Assembly (NCBI GenBank): GCA_963739175.1
Contig: CAVTZH010000010.1
Location: 105,001-169,000, forward strand
DNA from: VAZQ01 sp963739175
Lineage (GTDB): Bacteria > Pseudomonadota > Alphaproteobacteria > Rhizobiales > Xanthobacteraceae
Reading direction: 5' to 3'
DNA length: 64,000 nucleotides
Shown here: one piece after another, positions 1 through 9,038 of the stretch
Layout of the letters: the number at the start of each line of letters is the position of its first letter
How positions within the stretch are numbered: the first letter of the stretch is position 1
Made by a program: the position numbers and the translations under genes
The notes under the pieces: generated by a model
Databases searched by the model: none
Told to the model about the DNA's origin: nothing
The model's input: only the letters and a program-made list of their open reading frames with translations

Positions 1-434
1 TGGGCGCAGAGCGCAGCGAGGTGCAAGGCGGCCAAATCGTCCGGACCAACGTCCCCTGTGATGGCGGCAAAATGCAACTGAGCGCCCAGCAGGCGAGCCA
101 AAGCGCCGCCAGCGCGTTCCGGCTTCAGAGCGCAGACACTCTACGGACGCTCTATGCCCTGGCGCCGGTGGTCCAACTCCCCAGGAATCTGGCAAGCGCA
201 GACCGTGTTCTGGTTGTCGATCGAACCGATAGCCCGGGTGAGAGCTATCGGTACGAGATTGACGACACCATCATAACCGCTCGCTTCTACGACCTGGCCA
301 AGACCAATCTCAGTCTTGTCCGCGGCGCGACGTATGATGCGAGCATCGGCGGCCACAAGGTGACGTTCCGGATCGACGAGAGAGCCGCGTCCGGTCCGAC
401 GCCCGTCGTCAGCCGTCTGCTGCGCTTTCAATAG
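1..434 (+). CDS. Secreted/hypothetical protein, 3' end only
   Basis: The reading frame is open from the window edge, so this is the C-terminal part of a larger gene; GTG at 21 is merely the first start-like codon inside the window. The visible part has no transmembrane segment and no motif I recognise. It ends 23 bases before the CHASE2 phosphatase gene on the same strand, so the two may be co-transcribed. Secreted or FecR-like proteins are often next to CHASE2 proteins, but nothing in this fragment proves that identity. Confidence 0.55.
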   Translation, partial: GAERSEVQGGQIVRTNVPCDGGKMQLSAQQASQSAASAFRLQSADTLRTLYALAPVVQLPRNLASADRVLVVDRTDSPGESYRYEIDDTIITARFYDLAKTNLSLVRGATYDASIGGHKVTFRIDERAASGPTPVVSRLLRFQ

Positions 435-457
435 CGCCATCGGTCCGTAGGACATTC

Positions 458-2533
458 ATGGATCCCGTTCGCCTGCGCGCGGCAGCCGCAGGCGCCCTGA
501 TTGCCGTCGCCGCCGGCCTCGTCGCCGCCTCCCCAGCCTTGGATTGGGTGCGGGGCTTCTCGATCGATTTCCTGACCATGCTGCGCTGGCACGCCTTTGG
601 TGATCCGCACAGGCCGTCGTCCTCGCCCGCAGTCGTGGTCGCCATCGACGAGGAAACGTTCAGGACGCCACCGTTCGAAGGCAGTCCGGGCGTCACCTGG
701 ACGCCTGAGATCGGCCGGGTGTTGACCGCGGTCATCGACGGTGGCGCCAAGGTTGTCGGTTTCGACATCATATTCCCGACCTCAATTGAGCAGTCGGTGG
801 TGCCGTTCGGCGCCGAAACGCTGGGCGCCCGCCTGCGCGGTTTCGACCGAGACTATCTGCGAGCGCTTGCCCTCGGCGCACGCGCCGGCAAGGTTGTGCT
901 CGGCCAGGTGCAACATCAGGACAATCCAGTCTTGCCCTCGCAAGGCCAGCGCGTCGCGGTCGGATTCGGACGCAACATCCGGCCACTCAACGTGTACACC
1001 GATCCCGACGGGGTGGTCCGGCGCGTCCCGCTTGTATTCACGGTCGATGGCAAGCCGGTCCCCTCGATGGCAGCGGAGCTTGCAGAGCGCGCAACCGGCG
1101 CGCCCGGTTCAACGAAATCCGCCACCTCCGGCGCCGTTGATAATGCGATCACCCTCAATTTCGCGGGCGGCGCGGACGATATCCCGACTTTCTCGCTCGC
1201 CGATCTGCGCGCTTGCGTCGAGAAGGGCGACAAGGATTTTTTCCGCCGTCATTTCGAAGGCAAGGTCGTGCTGATCGGCACACTGCTCGACGTCGAGGAC
1301 CGCAAGATAACCTCCAAGCGCTTTGCCACCGCGCCTGAAGGTTCACGGGCGGAGCGCTGTGCGCCGACGGCGTCGGCGAGCGCGCCGACAGCGGCGCGCG
1401 AGTCGATATCAGGCGTGTACGTCCATGCAACAGCGGTGAACAATTTGCTTCGTGGCGACGCGCTGATCGAATTCGGCCGCGTCGGCACTGGCATCGCGTC
1501 GTTCGCCTTGGCCGCGCTCGCAGTTGCGGCCGCGCTGGTGCTCGGGCCCGCCGTTGCCGTGCTTGCCTTCCTTGGTATTGCGGCAACCTGGATTGCGGCC
1601 GCGACGGTCGCGTTTCGCGACGCGCTGGCGCTACCGTTGGTCGAGCCGCTGGCGACCGCCCTCGCGGCGCTTGGCACCACAATCGGCTATCGCCTCGTCG
1701 TCGCCGACCGCTTGATGGCCGCGGAGATCGTCCAGCGGCGTGCTCGGGAGGCTGAGATGGCGAGCGCCGCAGCCATTCAACGGGCAATGCTGCCGAGCAC
1801 GCTGCCGGATGATGAATTCACCAACAGCCAACTCGACATTTTCGCACGGATGATACCGGCGCGCGAAGTGGGTGGCGATCTGTACGACATCGTCAAGCTG
1901 GACGAGAACCGCATCATCATCACGATTGGCGACGTCTGCGGCAAGGGAGTTCCGGCCTCGCTATTTATGGCGATGACACAAACGGTCATGCGGCTGGTGG
2001 TCCGTTCAAGCCAAGATCTCGGGACCGAGGTTGCATCGGCCAACAACCTGCTGACGGCCAACAATCGAGAAACGATGTTCACAACGCTATTTTGCGGCGT
2101 GTTTGACGTGTCCGCGGGCACGCTGACCTATTGCAACTGTGGTCATAACCCGCCTCTCGTCCTCCGCCGCGGCGAAAGCACATTTGAAACCTTGCGTCCC
2201 TCCGGCCCTGCACTCGGGATTATGGAAGACATCAGCTACAAGCCGGGATCGGTCACGCTGGCGCCCGGCGACGTGCTGTTGCTCTACACCGACGGAGTGA
2301 CCGAAGCCGAAAACCGTCAATCTGCTCAGTTTGGCGAGACACGTCTGGAGCAGGCAATTCTCGCGGTCCACGATCAGCCTGCGCGCAGGATTGTGGAGCA
2401 CCTCGTCGAACGCGTGATCGATTTCGCGGATGGTGCACCCCAGTCCGACGACATCACCTGCATCGCGGTCGTTTGCAACCGTGAACTGGACTCGCCGATT
2501 GCAATATCGGAGCGCGACTTGCCGCCCTCCTGA
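458..2533 (+). CDS. CHASE2 sensor domain-PP2C (SpoIIE-type) serine phosphatase
   Basis: This 691-residue protein starts with a membrane anchor and an extracytoplasmic CHASE2 sensor region (about residues 30-330). A block of hydrophobic helices follows (about 340-412). The cytoplasmic C-terminal half is a SpoIIE/RsbU-type PP2C phosphatase. Metal-binding motifs are visible: EVGGDLYD near 469, GDVCGKG near 490, GHNPPL near 565 and LLLYTDGVTEAEN near 606. By family, such proteins sense an external signal and dephosphorylate an anti-sigma antagonist or another phosphoprotein. No partner anti-sigma factor or STAS protein is encoded nearby, so the target is unknown. An AGGA ribosome site precedes the ATG. 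Confidence 0.9.
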   Translation: MDPVRLRAAAAGALIAVAAGLVAASPALDWVRGFSIDFLTMLRWHAFGDPHRPSSSPAVVVAIDEETFRTPPFEGSPGVTWTPEIGRVLTAVIDGGAKVVGFDIIFPTSIEQSVVPFGAETLGARLRGFDRDYLRALALGARAGKVVLGQVQHQDNPVLPSQGQRVAVGFGRNIRPLNVYTDPDGVVRRVPLVFTVDGKPVPSMAAELAERATGAPGSTKSATSGAVDNAITLNFAGGADDIPTFSLADLRACVEKGDKDFFRRHFEGKVVLIGTLLDVEDRKITSKRFATAPEGSRAERCAPTASASAPTAARESISGVYVHATAVNNLLRGDALIEFGRVGTGIASFALAALAVAAALVLGPAVAVLAFLGIAATWIAAATVAFRDALALPLVEPLATALAALGTTIGYRLVVADRLMAAEIVQRRAREAEMASAAAIQRAMLPSTLPDDEFTNSQLDIFARMIPAREVGGDLYDIVKLDENRIIITIGDVCGKGVPASLFMAMTQTVMRLVVRSSQDLGTEVASANNLLTANNRETMFTTLFCGVFDVSAGTLTYCNCGHNPPLVLRRGESTFETLRPSGPALGIMEDISYKPGSVTLAPGDVLLLYTDGVTEAENRQSAQFGETRLEQAILAVHDQPARRIVEHLVERVIDFADGAPQSDDITCIAVVCNRELDSPIAISERDLPPS

Positions 2534-3140
2534 AGAAGTGGGCGCAAGTGGGTGCGCATTGCGAGAGCTTCGCCGGCACGCGGCCGGCTCAATTGGCGGC
2601 ATCGAGAGTCCGGTCCGGGTCCCAAAGCGGACAACGGTTATGTTGGTCGAGGATCTGAAGGATGCAGGACGGGGTAACCTTCAACGCTCCACTGACTTTG
2701 ACGCACATCCAGCCCGTTTCGCAGCGGCGGGGGAGGAGCATATGCCGGGGGCGGCGGGGAGGAGCGTACGCCGGAGCCTGCGGCGGCTCGTAGGCGGCGC
2801 CGTGCTTTTTGCAGGAGTTCCTCTGTCGAGGCTTTTCCGCTTCATGATCCACAGCGACATCGGCGTGTCGGGATTTCTGCAGCGCACTTGCCGCGCTGAC
2901 CTTTTGCGGGGGGATCAGATGACGCGCTTCGTTGAAGGGACGGATCGCGGGCAGAACACTCTGTTTCCTGAATGTCCGGAAGATTGGATCGGAATGGTGC
3001 TCGGGATCGTCTTGGTAGCTCGTCGAGCGGCCTCAACGTAAATGGAGGGCATCGCGAAAATCACATCGTCATGATGCGGACCAGTTCGGCCGGGCGTTCA
3101 TGTAGTTGGTCGACCGTTTGCCGATGCGGACTGAAGTGGC
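2534..3140. other. Intergenic region without a convincing gene
   Basis: About 600 bases lie between the convergent phosphatase gene and a minus-strand membrane-protein gene. Short open frames exist on both strands. The best is on the minus strand at 2589-2852, a Cys-containing 87-residue frame starting with GTG, with a second short frame overlapping its start. Neither has a good ribosome site or a recognisable family. GC-rich near-repeats of the type GGCGGGGAGGAG occur around 2728-2765. I see no RNA structure or mobile element here. Confidence 0.4.
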
Positions 3141-3788
3141 TTATGCGGGTTTCGCTTTGGCTTTTAGTCTCAGGAGGAAAATGAAGTAGAATGCGAGCAG
3201 TCCGCCCATGACCCCGAAAATAGATGAGCTGAGGAGCGCGCCGCCGGCATGGCCGCCTTCCAAGAACCCATCAAGTATCAGAAGGCCGCTGCCGACCATC
3301 ATTGCCACCGCGCTCACCAAACCGATGACCAGCCATTTGGTTGAAACGGCTGTGGCGATCACGGGGAGTTGCTCGGCAACCTTGATCCGTTCATCGGTGC
3401 GCGGTGCATCCGCAAGCAGCGGCCGCAGAGCGCGGGCCAGATAGATTTGCGGTACAGCGAGAAGCGGCACCATCAACAGTGTAAATGCGGCGAATAGAAA
3501 CAGAGGAAAGAGGCTGGAGCCGAGCTGTCGATACAAAGGCGACAATAGCGATGGGAAGGCGATCACCGGGACGGTGAAACAGAGCATGCCAAGCACGGGC
3601 AAGAACAGCAGGAGCCGCCAGCGAGCCAAGTGAGCAGAAATCTCTTCTTTTTTCGCGGCACTCACCACGTAATAGCGGGGCCGTGCGAACACCCACGGAC
3701 TCGGGGCTTGGAATACATAGCCGCCCTCGGTTGGTTTGAACGAAGCTTCGTTGGCGCGCGCATACCATCTGGCCTTTGTTGGAGTCAT
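3141..3788 (-). CDS. Multi-pass membrane protein of unknown function
   Basis: The 215-residue protein begins at ATG 3788 and is preceded by a strong GGAGGCGAC ribosome site; a longer frame extends upstream to 3950 but lacks such a signal. It has a hydrophilic N-terminus (about 50 residues), two or three hydrophobic helices in the middle, and two more near the C-terminus ending in a short basic tail (RLKAKAKPA). I recognise no family. It lies downstream of the marR-like gene on the same strand with about 160 bases between, so the regulator may also affect it. Confidence 0.7.
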   Translation of the reverse strand: MTPTKARWYARANEASFKPTEGGYVFQAPSPWVFARPRYYVVSAAKKEEISAHLARWRLLLFLPVLGMLCFTVPVIAFPSLLSPLYRQLGSSLFPLFLFAAFTLLMVPLLAVPQIYLARALRPLLADAPRTDERIKVAEQLPVIATAVSTKWLVIGLVSAVAMMVGSGLLILDGFLEGGHAGGALLSSSIFGVMGGLLAFYFIFLLRLKAKAKPA

Positions 3789-3946
3789 TGTCGCCTCCAG
3801 ATTCGGCTCCAAGGCATGATCGCCCCGAGGACGAGTAACTCTAGCCGCTCCGACCGCTCGAAGGTAACATTTGGGGCGCCGTATGCGAGGTGCTGAAGTC
3901 CCCGCAATCGAGACATCCCTGCGCGTTTGTGAGTACACGCCCTCGC

Positions 3947-4453
3947 TCACCCTTCAAGGGCCGCGAGCAGCTTGCGCAGCAGCCGCGTCAAGCGTTCCAC
4001 CTCGGATTTCGAAAGTCCGCTCATGATCTGCTTGCGGGCCGATGCGAGAACGTCCGCCATTGCGCGTTCGGCAAGCGCGCGGCCTTTTGCGGTCAACCGG
4101 ACCGGCTTGCTTCTCCGATCCGACTTGCCTTCCGCACGGGTCACGAGCCCGCGTTTTTCCAGCCCATGGAGAACCTTCGTCAAACCGCCGGACGACATCA
4201 GGACGGCACCGTAGAGGTCCGTAGGCATCAGCTCGTTGGGGGGCGGTACGCCGCGCAGCGTCACCAGCACCTCGAATTCCGTCAGGCTGAGTCCGTGGGA
4301 CGCCGCCAGCGCGATCGATTGGCCATGGATCAAGCCGCCCACGCGATAGATCCGCACCATCAGGTGGGCGATCGGTGTCACGGCCTCCGGCCAGTTCACC
4401 GACCTTGTTCGCAGGCGCTCTTCCACCGGTTGGCGGCGATGGGTCTTCATCAA
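3947..4453 (-). CDS. MarR-family transcriptional regulator
   Basis: The 168-residue protein has the winged-helix layout of MarR repressors. A helical dimerisation region comes first, then the recognition segment with LSLTEFEVLVTL near residue 57 and SGGLTKVLHGLEKRGLVTR near 88, and then the wing with DRRSKPVRLTAKG. MarR proteins bind palindromic operators as dimers and usually respond to a small ligand. The gene is divergent from the TolB-like gene. The shared upstream region holds two perfect palindromes that are likely its own operators. Confidence 0.92.
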   Translation of the reverse strand: MMKTHRRQPVEERLRTRSVNWPEAVTPIAHLMVRIYRVGGLIHGQSIALAASHGLSLTEFEVLVTLRGVPPPNELMPTDLYGAVLMSSGGLTKVLHGLEKRGLVTRAEGKSDRRSKPVRLTAKGRALAERAMADVLASARKQIMSGLSKSEVERLTRLLRKLLAALEG

Positions 4454-4483
4454 ATCGATCCTTACGAGATTGTTAGAAAAGAC

Positions 4484-4499
4484 ATCTTGCTAGCAAGAT
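4484..4499. promoter_or_regulatory. Palindromic operator 1 (probable MarR site)
   Basis: ATCTTGCTAGCAAGAT is a perfect 16-bp palindrome, 31 bases upstream of the marR-like start codon. With the second palindrome it forms a pair of similar sites (core ATCTT, TAG centre) whose centres lie 30 bp apart, close to three helical turns. The placement fits autoregulation and control of the divergent gene; binding itself is inferred. Confidence 0.75.
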
Positions 4500-4512
4500 A
4501 ACTGTCAAGATA

Positions 4513-4530
4513 TATCTTTCTAGAAAGATA
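4513..4530. promoter_or_regulatory. Palindromic operator 2 (probable MarR site)
   Basis: TATCTTTCTAGAAAGATA is a perfect 18-bp palindrome, 32 bases upstream of the ATG at 4562. It shares the ATCTT half-site and TAG centre with operator 1. It would overlap the promoter of the beta-propeller gene if transcription starts just upstream of 4562. Confidence 0.75.
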
Positions 4531-4561
4531 ATTACCTGCCTATCTGGTAGCGAGGTATATC

Positions 4562-6491
4562 ATGATCAATCGTCGACACTTCGTGGCAGGTGTTTCGGCT
4601 GCGGCCCTGATAGGGCGGCCAACGCGCCAGGATCGCGCAAGAGGTCATCGCGCAAGAGGCCATCGCGCAAGAGGCCATCGCGCAAGCCACCAGCGGCGCC
4701 AAGAAAGGCGTCATGCTGATGAACCGGATCGGACCGTCGTCGTCCGATCTCTACATCGCCAATGCCGACGGCACCGGCGAGCGCAAGCTGCTGCAGAATT
4801 CGGTGTTCGAGTACAACGCCTCGTTCGCGCCGGACGGCAAGAGCGTGCTGTTCACGTCGGAGCGCAACGGCGACGGGCAATCGGACGTGTTCCGCGCGCG
4901 CCTCGACGGCACCGGCATCGAGCCCGTCGTCACCGGACCGTCGGTCGACGATGCGGCCGTGCCTTCGCCCGATGGCACACGTGTCGCCTTCGTGTCGACG
5001 CGCAACGGCTACCGCGCGAACATCTGGGTGCTCGATCTCAAGAGCGGCCAGCTGCGCAACCTGACCGGCGCCGAGCACGTGCAGGGCGATCCCGCCGGCC
5101 CCAACAGTTTCCTGCGGCCTTCCTGGTCGCCGGACAGCCAGTGGCTCGCGTTCTCGTCCGACCGCAACACCGACTGGCGCGGCCATGATGACGGTCACGG
5201 TTGGGAGCACACGCAAGAGCTCAGCATCTATGTGATCCGCGCCGACGGGCAAGGTTTCCGCCGCATCGCTTCCAAGCCGGGCTATTGCCTGGGCTCGCCG
5301 AAGTGGTCGCCCGACGGCCGGCGCGTGGTGTTCTACGAAGTGACCACCGAGGACACCTGGGGCGCGCGGCGGCCGAACCTGGTCGCCAAGGTCGTGTCGC
5401 AGATCGTGTCGGTCGACGTCGCGACCGGCGAGCGGATCGAGCACACCACGGGGCCGGGGCTGAAAGTGGCTCCGCAGTTCCTGAGCGCGACGGACATCGC
5501 CTATCACCGCAAGGGCGGCGGCGACGAAGGGCTCTACTACACGTCGGGCCGGCCGCCGTTTAAGGCCGTGCTGCGTTCGCCGGCCTGGTCGGCGGACGGC
5601 AAGACCGTGATCTACGAGAAGCATGACTTCAGGCCGCGCGCCGAGAACAAGCCGCTCTACAGCTGGGACCCGGAGTGGGAGTATCGCCACATCGACGTGT
5701 TCCCCGCGCTGTCGCGCGACGGCAAGCTCGTCTTCACCGAGAAGGCCAAGAACTCCTCGGTCGTGATCATGAACCCGAACGGGTCCAACCGGCGGCGCGT
5801 CTTCGATGCCGACAACTCCGGCCTCGATCCTTCGATGGTTCAGCGTGGCATGGCCGGCGCGTTCCAGCCGAGCTGGTCGCCCGACGGTCAATGGGTCGCG
5901 TTCGGTCTCGGCGTCTGGTTCCAGGCGCGCCGCACCGGCAATGCACGGATCATGCGGGTGCGTGCGGACGGCACCGGCCTCGAAGCCCTCACCGACGGCA
6001 CGGTGCATTCCGGCTTCCCGAGCTATTCCGCCGACGGCAAGCAGATCGTCTACCGGGTCTGGGGCGACGACCAAAAGGAATACGGCCTGCGCATCCTCAA
6101 TCTCGAGGATCGCAAGACGCGCGTGCTGACCACCGGCTACGACAACCTGCCCGGCTGGTCGCCCGACGGCAGCCGCATCCTGTTCACGCGCCGCGTCGAT
6201 GCGGTCAACTTCGACATCTTCACGATCCGGCCCGACGGCTCCGACCTGCTGCGGCTCACCACCAACCGTTCGACCGACGGTCACGCGGTGTGGACCGCCG
6301 ACGGCAGGATCATGTGGAACAGCGGCATCTACGGCTTCCGCGACGAGGCCGCGCTCTACGACAACACGTTCCAGCAATACGGCCAGATCTTCATCATGAA
6401 CGCCGACGGCTCGGGCAAGCGCATGGTCACCGACAGCCGCTGGGAAGACTCGATGCCGCTCTACATCCCGGCGAAGTTCCTCGGAACATAG
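4562..6491 (+). CDS. TolB/PD40-type beta-propeller protein with Tat-like signal, apparently frameshifted near its start
   Basis: Repeated WSPDG/SPDG and D-G-T-G motifs across about 590 residues (from 4713) mark a PD40/TolB-like beta-propeller, probably periplasmic. The only good start is ATG 4562 with a GCGAGG ribosome site, giving MINRRHFVAGVSAAALIG, a twin-arginine-like signal. That frame does not run into the propeller. The propeller frame has a stop at 4611 and no start codon before 4713. A single extra base around 4629-4632 would join the signal to the mature protein through an AQEVIAQEAI repeat. If 4713 were the true start, the protein would be cytosolic, which is unusual for the family. 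Control by the divergent MarR regulator is likely. Confidence 0.75.
4635..4691 (+). repeat. 15-bp in-frame tandem repeat (AQEAI units)
   Basis: The unit GCGCAAGAGGYCATC occurs three times in a row (4635, 4650, 4665) and is followed by a partial fourth unit at 4680. In the propeller frame it encodes AQEVI-AQEAI-AQEAI-AQ, just after the presumed signal peptide. It is a likely site of slippage and length variation. Confidence 0.85.
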
Positions 6492-6512
6492 CCCGCAATC
6501 TGTCCTCCGCTC

Positions 6513-6532
6513 ATGCCCGCGAACGCGGGCAT
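6513..6532. repeat. REP-like palindrome ATGCCCGCG / CGCGGGCAT
   Basis: Nine-base arms surround a two-base loop, directly after the stop of the beta-propeller gene and before the convergent oxygenase gene. The same arms recur at 13325-13347 and, interrupted by the nested element, at 14464-14518. Confidence 0.75.
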
Positions 6533-6549
6533 CCGAGGAAGAGACGGCA

Positions 6550-7827
6550 CTACACCGACGTGGGCTCGGCGCCCTCGCGGGCTCGCAGCGACTCCGCCGC
6601 CGCTTCGTGGAAGCTCGCGCTCTCCGGCAGCACGATCGAGGCCGAGCGCACCGCATGGGTCGCCGGGTCGAGGCCGTCCGGCTCGTTGCCCTGCTGCGCC
6701 GCGAGCGCCGCCTTGCGCAAGCGGATGCGCGCCATGATCACGCCGTTGTCGGTCGAGGTGAGGTTCTCTTTGCTGCGGTCCTGGATCGGCCCCATGCTCT
6801 CCTGGATCGCGGCGTCCTGCATGGCGATGGTCTTGACCCCGCAATAGGTCTGGTTCGCCTTCTGCGCGGCGCGATCCATCAGGTAGTCGTTGTCCTTGTT
6901 GATCACCGGACGGAACGAGCCCGGGACGAGACTCACGTGGATGCCGCCGCCGTTGCGCATGACGTGGTTCTCGTGGTCGGTCAGCGCGCGCGTCGGATGG
7001 TGGGTGAAGCACCACGACCAGCAGTTCTCGTCGTCGATCGGCACCCACGCATGGCCGTTGAGCGCGTTGTCCCCGTAGGGCGGGATCATGGTGTGGAACG
7101 GCATGATCCATTGCGTGATGCGCCAGTAGTAGTGGCCGTCCTGTGCCGGGCGGCGCACGCCGATCACCATGCCGCCGTCGGTCTCGATCACCTCGAAGGC
7201 GACGTCGGTCTTGGCAGTAAGCTCGGCGCCCTTGCTGACATGCAACGAATCACTTTTCAGGTCGTAGCGGTGCAGGAACGACACGTGCGCGGAGTTGATG
7301 CCGCCTTCCATCGCCTGCAGCCAGTTGCATTCCTGCGTGCGCTTGGAAATGAAGCGCGATGCATGCGGCACGTTGCACCACTCGAAATTCGGCAGCGGCG
7401 GCTTCAGTTCGGCCGGACCCATATAGGCCCAGATCACGTCGCCGAGCTCGACGCATTCGTAGGACTTGAGCTTGATCTTGCCGCAGAAGCCCGACTCGAT
7501 CGGCTCCGACGGCACATCGATGCATTGCCCGGTCACGTCGTATTTCCAGCCGTGATAGGGGCAACGCAGGCCGTTGTCCTCGTTGCGCGCAAACCACAGC
7601 GACACCCCGCGGTGGGCGCAGAACTCGTCCATCAGTCCGACGCGGCCCTGCGTATCGCGGAACGCGATCAGCCGCTCGGAGAGGAGCTTCAGGCGCACCG
7701 GCGGGCAGTCCGGCTCCGGCAACTCGGACGACATCAGCGCCGGGATCCAGTAGCGGCGGAACAGGTTGCCCATCGGCGTGCCGGGGCCGGTCAAAGTGAG
7801 GAAATCGTTCAGCTCGCGCGTCGTCAT
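6550..7827 (-). CDS. Rieske [2Fe-2S] aromatic-ring oxygenase, phthalate 4,5-dioxygenase-like large subunit
   Basis: The 425-residue protein has an N-terminal Rieske domain with Cys70-x-His72 and Cys89-x-x-His92 (FCAHRG, CPYHGW). A catalytic domain follows with NWLQAMEGGINSAHVSFLH, which carries candidate non-haem iron ligands. The layout matches the phthalate 4,5-dioxygenase / LigXa-type oxygenase family, which hydroxylates or O-demethylates aromatic acids. No reductase or ferredoxin gene is adjacent, so electrons must come from elsewhere. The gene is divergent from a Bug receptor gene that could deliver an aromatic or carboxylate substrate. AAGGA precedes the ATG. Confidence 0.88.
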   Translation of the reverse strand: MTTRELNDFLTLTGPGTPMGNLFRRYWIPALMSSELPEPDCPPVRLKLLSERLIAFRDTQGRVGLMDEFCAHRGVSLWFARNEDNGLRCPYHGWKYDVTGQCIDVPSEPIESGFCGKIKLKSYECVELGDVIWAYMGPAELKPPLPNFEWCNVPHASRFISKRTQECNWLQAMEGGINSAHVSFLHRYDLKSDSLHVSKGAELTAKTDVAFEVIETDGGMVIGVRRPAQDGHYYWRITQWIMPFHTMIPPYGDNALNGHAWVPIDDENCWSWCFTHHPTRALTDHENHVMRNGGGIHVSLVPGSFRPVINKDNDYLMDRAAQKANQTYCGVKTIAMQDAAIQESMGPIQDRSKENLTSTDNGVIMARIRLRKAALAAQQGNEPDGLDPATHAVRSASIVLPESASFHEAAAESLRAREGAEPTSV

Positions 7828-7967
7828 TGAACGGGTCCTTGCGGTCTCTTCTCTTTAGATTCTTGCGTCGCAGCAAGTTCATTCCCCGTATAACATCGCC
7901 CCGGCTGCCAGTCATTATGGCCACAAGGTCGCGCCTCACAAAAGCGGCCGCAAGGGGAGGAGTTGCA

Positions 7968-8942
7968 ATGTCGTTGGGTCGCGTCCACGGCGCCTTCGTT
8001 GCGCTGGCGTTATGCGTAGCCGCCGTGTCTGCCGTGCAGGCGCAGTCCGACTACCCCAACCGCCAGATCCGCGTGCTGGTCGGCTTCGCCGCCGGGGGCC
8101 CGGTCGATGTGACGACGCGCATCACCGCCGACGCTATGTCGGCCGAGCTCGGCAAACCGCTGGTGGTCGACAACCGCGTCGGCGCCGGCGGCAACATTGC
8201 CGCCGATGCGGTCGCCAAGGCCGCGCCGGACGGCTACACGCTGCTGCAGTCTTCCAATGCGCTCGCGATCTCGCCCGGTATCTACAGCAAGCTCCCGTTC
8301 GACGTGCTGAAGGACTTCGAGCCGATCAGCGAAGTCACCACCACGTTTCTGGTGATGGTGGTGCATCCGTCGGTGCCGGCGAAGACGCTCGCGGAGTTCA
8401 TCGCCTACGCCAAGACGAGAGCAAGCATCGACTACGGATCGGCCGGCGCCGGCACCATCACGCACCTTGCGGCGGCGCTGTTCGCGCGTGAGACCGGGCT
8501 GAAGTTGCAGCATGTGCCCTACCGCGGCAGCGCGCCGGCGGTCACCGACCTCGTCGCCGGTCGCGTGCCTGTGATGTTCGCGCCGATCGGCACCGCCAAG
8601 CCGTTCATCGAAGGCGGCCAGCTCCGGGCGATTGCCGTCACCGGGCCCCGGCGCGTCGACGGCCTGCCCACGGTGCCGACCATCGACGAGGCCGGGCTGC
8701 GCGGCTTTGAGGCGAGCGGCTGGAACGGACTGTTCGCCCCCGCCGGTACGCCAAAGCCGATCGTCGATCGCCTGCATCAGTCGGTGGTGAAAATCCTGGC
8801 GAGCGAGGAGACCAAGCGGCGGCTCGCGCAGCTTGATGCGATCCCGCGCGGCACCGATCCCGAAACCTTCCGCCGCTATGTCGCTGCCGACGTGGCGCGC
8901 TGGATTGCGGTCGCACGGGAGACCGGGACGAAGGCGGAGTAA
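7968..8942 (+). CDS. Bug/TctC-type tripartite tricarboxylate transporter substrate-binding protein
   Basis: The 324-residue protein starts at ATG 7968 behind AGGGGAGGAG; the open frame begins earlier, at 7827, but overlaps the divergent gene. A signal peptide ends at AVQAQ. The Bug signature follows: YPNRQIRVLVGFAAGG, VVDNRVGAGGN, APDGYTLL and LQHVPYRG. Such periplasmic proteins bind carboxylates and normally deliver them to TctAB membrane partners, none of which is in this window. Divergence from the Rieske oxygenase suggests a shared catabolic role. Confidence 0.9.
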   Translation: MSLGRVHGAFVALALCVAAVSAVQAQSDYPNRQIRVLVGFAAGGPVDVTTRITADAMSAELGKPLVVDNRVGAGGNIAADAVAKAAPDGYTLLQSSNALAISPGIYSKLPFDVLKDFEPISEVTTTFLVMVVHPSVPAKTLAEFIAYAKTRASIDYGSAGAGTITHLAAALFARETGLKLQHVPYRGSAPAVTDLVAGRVPVMFAPIGTAKPFIEGGQLRAIAVTGPRRVDGLPTVPTIDEAGLRGFEASGWNGLFAPAGTPKPIVDRLHQSVVKILASEETKRRLAQLDAIPRGTDPETFRRYVAADVARWIAVARETGTKAE

Positions 8943-8956
8943 AGACGATCTCTCGA

Positions 8957-9026
8957 CCGCTCATTCCCGCGCAAGCGGAATCCAGTCTAGATCTAGCCTG
9001 GGTCCCCGCTTTCGCGGGGACGAGCG
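8957..9026. repeat. REP-like inverted repeat pair (CATTCCCGCGCAAGCGG type)
   Basis: Two facing palindromic units, CATTCCCGCGCAAGCGGAAT and CCCCGCTTTCGCGGGGAC, lie between the receptor gene and the convergent MFS gene. The same pair recurs at 35818-35908 and 58772-58848. Confidence 0.75.
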
Positions 9027-9038
9027 GATCAATCATGG

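Noticed and set aside
2589..2852. Possible 87-residue Cys-containing minus-strand protein
   Set aside because: GTG start without a ribosome site, overlapping frames of similar length, and no recognisable family.
4566..6656. A 696-residue minus-strand open frame opposite the beta-propeller gene
   Set aside because: It is low-complexity antisense of a high-GC gene with no family motif or ribosome site. The plus strand has clear propeller repeats.
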